Below are positions 5,252 to 10,858 of a stretch of 10,858 bases of DNA, in pieces. A program made the translations under genes and the position numbers. The notes under the pieces are model-generated. The model was not told the DNA's origin and searched no databases. It was given only the letters and a program-made list of their open reading frames with translations. The DNA is taken from NCBI GenBank assembly GCA_002368865.1, contig DFDT01000087.1:1-10858 (forward strand). The letters run 5' to 3'. The number at the start of each line of letters is the position of its first letter. Positions within the stretch are counted from its first letter, which is position 1. Source of the DNA: Lachnospiraceae bacterium UBA3821 (GTDB lineage Bacteria; Bacillota; Clostridia; Lachnospirales; Lachnospiraceae).

Positions 5252-7742
5252 TGTCAGTATCCTCCTCATAATCCGTATCTTCGTCATTGTCTTCTATTTC
5301 CTTGAGGTTGCCCAGTGTGACAATGGCGTTCACTTCACCCAAGACTCTCGCATGCACTTCGCCGATCAGTCTGCCGTTGATATAGCCGTTCACATGTCCG
5401 TCCACCGCCACAATGCCTACGCGGCGCTCCACCAGAGGGATCATGGAGACATTGAAACTGGTCTTATCGATGATTTTTTCCCCGATCAGCAGGATCTGAG
5501 GCAGGACGCACATAACCAGGAAAATGGAAATGATGGTTCCGCGTCCCAAGCATTGACCGATGCCGCAGATCGCACCGTCGGAGGACAGCTGCCCGATGGA
5601 GATACCGGCTAACACCATCATGGTTCCGGAGGTCACGATGGTGGGAAAGGCAAAGTTTAACGTTTCTATAATGGCATCCTTCCGGGGCATATGATCCTTC
5701 AGTTCCATAAAGCGCCCGGAGATCACGATGGCATAGTCAATGTTGGCACCCATCTGGATGGAGCTGACGATCAGATAACTCATGAAGAAAATGTTATCCT
5801 GCATCAGGGTCGGGAAAGAGAAGTTGATCCAGATGGCTCCCTGGATCACGGCGATCAAAAGCACCGGCATGCCTGCGGACAGGAATGTGAACAGCAGGAC
5901 TGCCAGCACCGCCAGTATGGACACCACGCTTACCACGGTGTTATCAACCGCGAAAGTCTTTTGCAGATCATATTGGCTGGTGGATTCACCAATCACGTAG
6001 ATATTGCCGTCATAGTATTTCCGGGCAATCTCATGCATCTCATCCAGAAAAGCAAAGGTCTCGTCGCCTTCCTGGGGGAGATTCAGGTAGACCAGCATGC
6101 GGCTGTAATCCTCACCCTTCAATTGATTTTGCGCCATTTCCATCTGGGTGTGTGCGTCGGACAGGGTTTTGTACAGGTCGTCGTCCAAAGTCACGTACCC
6201 CTCCTCCACTTCGTCATAGAGGAACATGATAATATCGATCAAAGGCACGCTGTAGGAGGAAAGTCCGTTGACTACCTTGGCGTAGTTTTCGTCGTCCACA
6301 GCGTAGGCAATATAGAGCAGTTCTGCAACCTCATAGTCCAGATCCATCAGCTCGGAGAAATCTCTTGCTGTGAGTTTGTCGGTCAGCATATAGCCGTCCA
6401 TGGCTTCGATGTTGGAAAGACCCTGGGTACTCTTGACCTCGGGGTGTCGCTCCAATTCCGTCAGGAGTTTCTTTTCTTTTTCATAGCTGCCGGAGGGCAC
6501 GATCAGGGCTACAAAGTTGGAGTCGCCGAAACTTTCCGTGATCATTTCATCCGCCAGCTGGGTTGCGTTCTGCACCGGAGTGTGCAGCTCGGAATAACCG
6601 TATACATAGGGCGTGCGGTTCGCAAGGATACAGGCGCCCACGATCGCGATGACAAACAGGATGGGTACTACATGTCTGGTGGCATAGTCGAATTTGCCGA
6701 TAAAGGTGATCTTGGGCACGAAATTTTTATGTTTTGTTTTATCCATCAGATCGCCGAAGATCATGATCAGACCGGGCATCAGAAGGAATACGGACAACAG
6801 ACTGAAAAAGATTGCCTTGATCAGACAGATGGCCATGTCTTTACCGATGCCGTACTGCATGAACATCATGGCGATCAGACCGCCTACGGTGGTCAGAGAG
6901 CTGGAAGAGATCTCTGGGATTGCCTTGCTCAGCGCAAGAATATTTGCCTCCCGGATGGGAAGATTCACATGCTCCTCTTTATACCGGTTACAGAAAATAA
7001 CGGCATAGTCGATGGAGAGGGCAAGCTGCAGCACGATGGTCACGGAATCGGACACAAAGGAGATGGTGCCCAACAGGAAATTCGTTCCGGAGGCCAACGC
7101 CGCGGACGCCAGAAATGTCAGGATCAGCACGGGAACCTCAGCGTAAGTCTGGGAGGTAAAGATCAGCACGGTCAGCACGATGACTGCCACGATCACACTG
7201 ACCACCTGCATCTCAGAGCGGATTTGATCCGCCGCGGCGTCTCCCATGGAGGTCGATACGTAGATGTCATAGTCAGCCAGCTTTTCCTTGATATCCTCCA
7301 ATGCCGCCAGCGCCCGGTCGTCCTTTTCCGGGTAAATGAACGTGATGTCAAACAGCGCCGAGAAGTTGTGGAAATGTTCTTCGGAGTTATCAAAAGAGAG
7401 CATGGAGACATCTTCTCTTTCTCGGATCTCATCCGCCAGATTTTCGGCGTCTTCGTAGTTAATATTCATCACCATGACCTTGGCGGTCCCGTATGTAGTA
7501 AACTGTTCGTCCATGAGATTCAGGCCGATGGTGGTCTCCGCGTCGTCCGGCAGATAAGCCGCCAGGGAGTTCTCTACTTTAACCCAGTTGGCGGCGATGA
7601 GACAGAATAGGATGGCAATGCCGAACAACAGGAAAAACAGGTTGCGCCTGTCCACGATAAAGGTGGCGACCTTCAACATGGCACTGGGCTTTTCCTCCAT
7701 ATTCTCCGATAGATTTACGGTTTGTGTGTTCCCCTCATTCAT
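5244..7742 (-). CDS. MMPL-family (RND superfamily) transporter with C-terminal four-residue repeats
   Basis: The 832-residue protein has the two-fold layout of MmpL/YdfJ-type permeases: a transmembrane helix at about residues 35-51, an extracellular domain, a bundle of five helices, then the same again in the second half. Each half carries the family's proton-relay type motif, I-D-Y-A-V, with Asp245 and Asp669; both are followed by a basic residue about eight positions on. Known relatives export lipids, peptides or drugs using the proton gradient; the substrate here cannot be told. The start ATG 7742 has an AAGGAAG eight bases upstream. After the last membrane helix comes a cytoplasmic tail with eight phased tetrads (780-811, see separate entry) and a strongly acidic end. 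It is the first gene of a two-gene operon and overlaps the GLUG protein gene. No adjacent TetR-type regulator, common near MMPL genes, is seen. Confidence 0.93.
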   Translation of the reverse strand: MNEGNTQTVNLSENMEEKPSAMLKVATFIVDRRNLFFLLFGIAILFCLIAANWVKVENSLAAYLPDDAETTIGLNLMDEQFTTYGTAKVMVMNINYEDAENLADEIREREDVSMLSFDNSEEHFHNFSALFDITFIYPEKDDRALAALEDIKEKLADYDIYVSTSMGDAAADQIRSEMQVVSVIVAVIVLTVLIFTSQTYAEVPVLILTFLASAALASGTNFLLGTISFVSDSVTIVLQLALSIDYAVIFCNRYKEEHVNLPIREANILALSKAIPEISSSSLTTVGGLIAMMFMQYGIGKDMAICLIKAIFFSLLSVFLLMPGLIMIFGDLMDKTKHKNFVPKITFIGKFDYATRHVVPILFVIAIVGACILANRTPYVYGYSELHTPVQNATQLADEMITESFGDSNFVALIVPSGSYEKEKKLLTELERHPEVKSTQGLSNIEAMDGYMLTDKLTARDFSELMDLDYEVAELLYIAYAVDDENYAKVVNGLSSYSVPLIDIIMFLYDEVEEGYVTLDDDLYKTLSDAHTQMEMAQNQLKGEDYSRMLVYLNLPQEGDETFAFLDEMHEIARKYYDGNIYVIGESTSQYDLQKTFAVDNTVVSVVSILAVLAVLLFTFLSAGMPVLLIAVIQGAIWINFSFPTLMQDNIFFMSYLIVSSIQMGANIDYAIVISGRFMELKDHMPRKDAIIETLNFAFPTIVTSGTMMVLAGISIGQLSSDGAICGIGQCLGRGTIISIFLVMCVLPQILLIGEKIIDKTSFNVSMIPLVERRVGIVAVDGHVNGYINGRLIGEVHARVLGEVNAIVTLGNLKEIEDNDEDTDYEEDTDNA
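5262..5267 (-). promoter_or_regulatory. strong Shine-Dalgarno for the GLUG protein, inside the permease gene
   Basis: On the minus strand an AGGAGG lies about nine bases before ATG 5251, within the last codons of the permease gene. The start and the permease stop share the overlap ATGCGTAA (5251-5244), which points to translational coupling, and the position of this SD is the reason for choosing 5251 over the in-frame ATG at 5287. Confidence 0.75.
5310..5405 (-). repeat. eight tandem four-residue repeats in the permease C-terminus
   Basis: Residues 780-811 of the permease read as eight uninterrupted tetrads of the form [VIL]-x-[GA]-x, starting with VDGH and VNGY. The first position is V, I or L in all eight; the third is Gly or Ala in seven, Leu in the last. 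The underlying DNA is not an exact repeat, so the pattern is kept at protein level. It is followed by an acidic tail of about 17 residues. Confidence 0.8.
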
Positions 7743-7789
7743 ACGTTTTACTTCCTTATAATTATATTGTTATATCCGTTAACCAATAC

Positions 7790-7818
7790 AAAATAGCACT
7801 TTTAAGAGGTGAATTCAA
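7790..7818 (-). promoter_or_regulatory. candidate sigma-A promoter of the MMPL-GLUG operon
   Basis: On the minus strand TTGAAT (7818-7813) and TATTTT (7795-7790) are 17 bases apart, each matching 4 of 6 consensus bases. Transcription would begin near 7783, leaving a leader of about 40 bases before ATG 7742. The whole gap between the terminator at 7841-7875 and the permease start is AT-rich, so chance matches are likely. Confidence 0.4.
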
Positions 7819-7840
7819 TAGATACGATTCTAAATTTTAT

Positions 7841-7875
7841 ATAAAAAAAACAAGCATCCGTCGGATACTTGTTTT
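7841..7875 (-). terminator. rho-independent terminator after the 158-residue membrane protein gene
   Basis: Bases 7847-7854 pair with 7868-7875 and 7856-7859 with 7863-7866, with one C-A mismatch and a three-base loop. Read on the minus strand the stem is followed by TTTTAT and starts six bases after the stop codon at 7882-7884. It separates this gene from the MMPL-GLUG operon, which therefore needs its own promoter. Confidence 0.87.
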
Positions 7876-7881
7876 CGTCAT

Positions 7882-8358
7882 TTACTTTAACGGTTTTGCG
7901 CCGCCCTTTTCCTGGATGGTCGCTGCAAGCTGCTTGAAGAAGCCGGGCTTTTTCTCCGGGGCTTTCTCCACCTTGCCGTGCAGTCCCTTTACATCCAGTA
8001 TGTAGATTCCGCTGATCACAGCCTTGACTTCCTTTTTGGTCGGAATGTCGTCAAAGATCTTCTCGTCGCTGATCAGAGAAACAATCTGGGGACCGACCTT
8101 TGCTTTGACGATCGGCAGCTTGGTGCTGCGCATCAGCTTGGGTGTTTCGTCCAGGACGATCTGCGGCAGGCCCGCATCCTTGAGTTTCATCCGCTTTTTA
8201 TCAATGATCAGCATAGAGACCGTCTGTTTGTTGGCTTCCATCAGCTCCTGCTGTTCCGCCTGTTTTTTCTGGGCTTTCTTGCCGAGAAAATATAGGACGA
8301 CCAAAGCAATGGCGACGACAGCCAGAATAACCAGTAACACAATGGTTCCCGTCTTCAT
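7882..8358 (-). CDS. single-pass membrane protein of unknown function, 158 residues
   Basis: The start ATG 8358 has a strong SD (GGAGGT, seven bases upstream). Residues 4-25 form one hydrophobic helix with almost no residues before it. It is followed by a Lys/Gln-rich stretch (27-38) likely to be a cytoplasmic helix, and then a compact alpha/beta region (48-130) with I-I-D-K-K-R-M-K-L-K-D-A-G-L-P and K-E-V-K-A-V-I-S-G-I-Y-I-L-D-V-K-G as the most conserved-looking blocks. The C-terminus is basic. By the positive-inside rule the bulk is cytoplasmic. The size and layout recall YajC of the Sec translocase, but the YajC core motifs are not evident. It resembles uncharacterised proteins that I believe are conserved in Lachnospiraceae (from memory, not checked). 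It is transcribed alone, divergently from the trigger-factor-like lipoprotein gene. Confidence 0.8.
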   Translation of the reverse strand: MKTGTIVLLVILAVVAIALVVLYFLGKKAQKKQAEQQELMEANKQTVSMLIIDKKRMKLKDAGLPQIVLDETPKLMRSTKLPIVKAKVGPQIVSLISDEKIFDDIPTKKEVKAVISGIYILDVKGLHGKVEKAPEKKPGFFKQLAATIQEKGGAKPLK

Positions 8359-8394
8359 GGTTAAGACCTCCTGCTTTTTAATTGCTTAAAGTTA

Positions 8395-8424
8395 ACTATA
8401 ACATACAATGTGTGAAATCTGCAA
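8395..8424 (-). promoter_or_regulatory. candidate extended -10 promoter of the 158-residue protein gene
   Basis: On the minus strand TGTTATAGT gives an extended -10 (TATAGT at 8400-8395, 5 of 6 consensus bases), with a poor -35, TTGCAG (8424-8419), 18 bases upstream. The start would be about 30 bases before ATG 8358, leaving room for the SD. Confidence 0.5.
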
Positions 8425-8433
8425 TGTTAATTT

Positions 8434-8496
8434 CGAAAATTCTGTGTCCCAAAACTGAAAACTTTCTAAAATGCTTTTATTTGCGAAAATTTTGTG
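8434..8496. repeat. direct repeat pair in the divergent promoter region
   Basis: CGAAAATTCTGTG at 8434-8446 recurs as CGAAAATTTTGTG at 8484-8496, 12 of 13 bases identical, 50 bases start to start. The left copy lies just upstream of the minus-strand -35 and the right copy overlaps the plus-strand promoter. This could be a regulator binding pair or chance in AT-rich DNA. Confidence 0.4.
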
Positions 8497-8511
8497 GTAT
8501 AACAGTATAAT
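8481..8511 (+). promoter_or_regulatory. candidate promoter of the trigger-factor-like lipoprotein gene and asnS
   Basis: Two overlapping -10 candidates are present: an extended -10 TGGTATAAC (8495-8503), and TATAAT at 8506-8511, a perfect hexamer with TTGCGA (8481-8486) 19 bases upstream. Either would start transcription 28 to 40 bases before ATG 8548. No T-box or other long structured leader fits in the 189-base gap 8359-8547, which holds only these divergent promoters and the direct repeat. Confidence 0.5.
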
Positions 8512-8547
8512 AACGGGGGAATATAAACTGCGAGAGGAAGGAAAATT

Positions 8548-9660
8548 ATGAAAAAATCATTTGTAAATGCGCTGGTTCTGACACTGGGCATCGTGCTGCT
8601 TGCCGGATGTTCCAAAGACCAGACCGGGCAGGAGTCGTCCCAGGGGACGGTTCAGGAGAGCGAGAGCACACAGGCCGCAGCTGAAAGGACCGGGGTGTTA
8701 AGTGACGGACAGAAGGCTTCGGATTTTGTCACGCTGGGAGAGTACAAGGGACTGGTCATCACGGCAGTGCCGGAGACTTATACGGAACAGGATTACGAGA
8801 ATCAGACACAGCAGATCTATTTTAACTATGTCACGGAGGAGGATGGGATCAAGGACCGTCCGGTACAGCTGTATGACATGACAAACATTGATTATGAAGG
8901 GAAAAAGGACGGCGTGGCCTTCGAGGGCGGCACCGCGCAGGGTGCGACGTTGTTGATCGGTTCCCACACGTTTATCGACGGATTTGAGGACGGACTGATC
9001 GGGGTAATGCCCGGAGAAACCGTGGATCTGAATCTGAAGTTCCCGGACAATTATGCAAATTCCGCAGAACTTGCGGGACAGGAAGTGGTATTTACGGTCA
9101 CGGTGAATTTCATCCCGGAGATGAAGGATGAAAGAGTGTCGGAGATCGGCGCGAAAGACGTTTCTACAGTGGAGGAACTGCGGGCTTTCGTGAAGGAAGG
9201 CATGGATGCGCAGGCCCAGGAGGAGTATTTGCAGGAGGCCCAGGATGAGATCTGGACGCAGATCATGGAAAATGTAGTGTTTGCGGAATTCCCGGAGGAC
9301 ATGCAGGTGAGAAGCCGCGAGGAATATGCAGGCATCCTGGATCAGATGGCGGCGAGCCGGGGGATTGATGCGGACACCTACGCACAGATGATGGGCATGA
9401 CTTATGAGGATATGCTTACCCAGTATGCGGAAGGCTATACAAAGCAGCTTTTGATCATACAGGCGATCGCGGATGCGGAGGATCTGAATATTTCCGATGA
9501 GGAACTGACGGCGAGGATCAAGGAGTACACGGATGCCGCGGGACTGACAGAGGCGGATCTGGTGACGATGGGATTGACCAATGAGGATTTCAGGCAGAGT
9601 TATCTCTATGAGGATGTGATGAATTTCCTGATAGAGAATGCACAAAAGCAGAATCAATAA
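8548..9660 (+). CDS. trigger-factor/FKBP-like peptidyl-prolyl isomerase lipoprotein
   Basis: The 370-residue precursor has a lipoprotein signal peptide (MKKS start, hydrophobic core, lipobox L-A-G-C with Cys21) and a Ser/Gln/Glu-rich linker, so the mature protein is a lipid-anchored extracytoplasmic protein. Residues ~103-190 are an FKBP domain of trigger-factor type: N-I-D-Y-E-G, F-E-G-G, the I-G-S-H-T-F-I-D-G-F-E-D-G-L-I-G block, P-G-E-T and a F-P-D-N-Y motif. Residues ~195-365 are acidic and helical and match the substrate-binding C-terminal part of trigger factor. The ribosome-binding N-terminal domain is absent, consistent with work outside the cell. It probably helps fold secreted proteins, like PrsA in other Firmicutes; isomerase activity is inferred. 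The start ATG 8548 has AGGAAGG upstream. It is followed by asnS after 30 bases without a terminator, so the two may share a transcript. Confidence 0.88.
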   Translation: MKKSFVNALVLTLGIVLLAGCSKDQTGQESSQGTVQESESTQAAAERTGVLSDGQKASDFVTLGEYKGLVITAVPETYTEQDYENQTQQIYFNYVTEEDGIKDRPVQLYDMTNIDYEGKKDGVAFEGGTAQGATLLIGSHTFIDGFEDGLIGVMPGETVDLNLKFPDNYANSAELAGQEVVFTVTVNFIPEMKDERVSEIGAKDVSTVEELRAFVKEGMDAQAQEEYLQEAQDEIWTQIMENVVFAEFPEDMQVRSREEYAGILDQMAASRGIDADTYAQMMGMTYEDMLTQYAEGYTKQLLIIQAIADAEDLNISDEELTARIKEYTDAAGLTEADLVTMGLTNEDFRQSYLYEDVMNFLIENAQKQNQ

Positions 9661-9690
9661 AAATGAAAAGATTAGAGGGAGAGAAGTATC

Positions 9691-10858
9691 ATGGATCTGA
9701 CGGATATCAGGGATTTATATCGTAAGAAAGAGGAGTATATCGGGAAGGAGATCACGGTCGGCGGCTGGGTGAGAAGCAATAGAGACTCCAAGAATTTCGG
9801 CTTTTTGGTGATCAATGACGGCACATTCTTTGAGCCGTTGCAGGTGGTATACGGAGACGGACTTCAGAATTTTGAAGCGGTCTGTAAGATGAACGTGGGG
9901 ACCGCAGTGATCGTGAGCGGTACGATCGTGGCAACTCCGGATGCAAAGCAGCCGTTTGAAATGCAGGCGAAAGAGGTTGTGTTGGAAGGCGCTTCCACGG
10001 CGGATTACCCGCTGCAGAAAAAGAGACATTCTTTTGAATATCTGCGTACGATCTCTCATCTGCGCCCCAGGACCAATACATTCCAGGCGGTATTCCGCGT
10101 GCGGTCTTTGATCGCGTATGCAATCCATACCTTCTTTATGGACAGAGGATTTGTGTATGTGCACACGCCGATCATCACCGGAAGCGACTGTGAGGGAGCG
10201 GGCGAGATGTTCCAGGTGACCACATTGGATCTGAACAATCTGCCTAAGAACGAGGACGGCAGTGTGGATTACAGCCAGGATTTCTTCGGAAAGCCTACCA
10301 ATCTGACGGTGAGCGGTCAGCTGAACGTGGAGACTTATGCGTTTGCATTTAAGAATGTGTATACATTCGGGCCTACTTTCCGGGCGGAGAATTCCAACAC
10401 GACCCGTCATGCGGCGGAGTTCTGGATGATCGAGCCTGAGATGGCGTTTGCGGATCTGACGGATGATATGATCCTGGCGGAGAGTATGTTAAAATACGTG
10501 ATCCGTTATGTGCTGGAGAATGCGCCTGAGGAGATGGCGTTCTTTAATCAGTTTGTGGATAAGGGACTGATCGAGAGACTGAACCATGTGGTGAACTCCG
10601 ATTTCGGTCATGTGACCTATACCCAGGCTATTGAGATCTTGGAGAAACATAATGACCAGTTCGACTATAAGGTGTTCTGGGGCTGCGATTTGCAGACGGA
10701 GCACGAGAGATATCTGACGGAGGTGGAGTTCAAACGTCCTGTGTTTGTCACCGATTACCCGAAGGAGATCAAGGCGTTTTACATGAAGTTAAATGAGGAC
10801 GGCAAGACGGTGGCAGCCATGGATTGCCTGGTGCCCGGCATCGGTGAGATCATCGGCG
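9691..10858 (+). CDS. asnS: asparagine--tRNA ligase (3' partial)
   Basis: Asparaginyl-tRNA synthetase charges tRNA-Asn with asparagine in the cytoplasm using ATP. The window holds the first 389 codons and one further base; the frame is open at the right edge, with about 75 residues of the usual length (around 460) missing. An N-terminal OB-fold for the anticodon (about 18-105, with [10 protein letters not shown]) is followed by the class II catalytic core: motif 1 around [10 protein letters not shown] (about 150-162), the S-G-Q-L-N-V-E substrate loop near residue 207, and motif 2 starting at Phe230 ([11 protein letters not shown]). The N-x-T-x-R-H form of motif 2 and the overall layout fit AsnRS rather than AspRS or LysRS. 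Motif 3 lies beyond the edge. The start ATG 9691 has a GAGGGAGAG Shine-Dalgarno. No T-box leader is present in the 30-base gap upstream. Confidence 0.96.
   Translation, partial: MDLTDIRDLYRKKEEYIGKEITVGGWVRSNRDSKNFGFLVINDGTFFEPLQVVYGDGLQNFEAVCKMNVGTAVIVSGTIVATPDAKQPFEMQAKEVVLEGASTADYPLQKKRHSFEYLRTISHLRPRTNTFQAVFRVRSLIAYAIHTFFMDRGFVYVHTPIITGSDCEGAGEMFQVTTLDLNNLPKNEDGSVDYSQDFFGKPTNLTVSGQLNVETYAFAFKNVYTFGPTFRAENSNTTRHAAEFWMIEPEMAFADLTDDMILAESMLKYVIRYVLENAPEEMAFFNQFVDKGLIERLNHVVNSDFGHVTYTQAIEILEKHNDQFDYKVFWGCDLQTEHERYLTEVEFKRPVFVTDYPKEIKAFYMKLNEDGKTVAAMDCLVPGIGEIIG

Noticed and set aside
5252-5287. Upstream ATG (5287) as start of the GLUG protein
   Set aside because: It would put 12 extra residues before a normal signal peptide; the strong SD lies before ATG 5251 instead.
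5691-7610. 639-codon plus-strand open frame antisense to the permease
   Set aside because: It is a His/Gln/Asp-rich shadow translation; the minus strand encodes a complete MMPL protein.
7761-7766. Perfect TATAAT on the minus strand just before the permease SD
   Set aside because: Transcription from it would start inside or after the SD, leaving no usable leader.
7882-8358. Calling the 158-residue protein YajC
   Set aside because: Only the topology and basic linker are similar; the conserved YajC core motif is not seen and it is not next to secDF or tgt.
8698-9657. 319-codon minus-strand open frame over the lipoprotein gene
   Set aside because: It is antisense to a well-supported FKBP-like lipoprotein and has no SD or recognisable domain. 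The frame at 9715-10410 over asnS is rejected on the same grounds.

Overview
The window looks like chromosomal DNA of a low-to-mid GC Gram-positive anaerobe, most likely a member of the Lachnospiraceae (Clostridia). Pointers are the strong AGGAGG-type ribosome binding sites, ATG-dominated tightly packed genes, a DUF1934 gene directly behind murI, a trigger-factor-like lipoprotein, and a two-gene MMPL transporter/GLUG-repeat surface protein unit. The family assignment is an inference from gene content and style, not from a search. No mobile element, CRISPR array, tRNA or rRNA was seen.

Layout. Left part, plus strand (1-2076): the C-terminal FCD domain of a GntR-family regulator (cut by the left edge), a small single-pass membrane protein, glutamate racemase murI, and a DUF1934 protein. 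The last three are spaced or overlapped like an operon, which ends at a very strong hairpin (2075-2113) whose T-rich run lies inside the 3' end of the convergent gene.

Middle, minus strand (2114-7742): a two-gene operon, read right to left. An 832-residue MMPL/RND-superfamily permease comes first. A 1045-residue exported, membrane-anchored protein follows, its start overlapping the permease stop by 8 bases behind a strong Shine-Dalgarno. The surface protein is a GLUG-repeat beta-helix split in two by a long helical/coiled-coil segment. The permease carries an unusual C-terminal run of eight perfectly phased four-residue repeats. This pair is the most interesting part of the window: a transporter made together with its probable cell-surface partner, function unknown.

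Right part: a minus-strand gene for a 158-residue membrane-anchored protein of unknown function (7882-8358), with its own terminator. A divergent promoter region (8359-8547) holds a spaced direct repeat. Then, on the plus strand, come an exported trigger-factor/FKBP-like lipoprotein (8548-9660) and, 30 bases later, asnS for asparaginyl-tRNA synthetase, cut by the right edge before motif 3.

Cell-wall precursor supply (murI), extracytoplasmic folding (the lipoprotein) and translation (asnS) are ordinary core functions. The MMPL/GLUG unit and the small membrane proteins are the parts whose roles cannot be read from the sequence.
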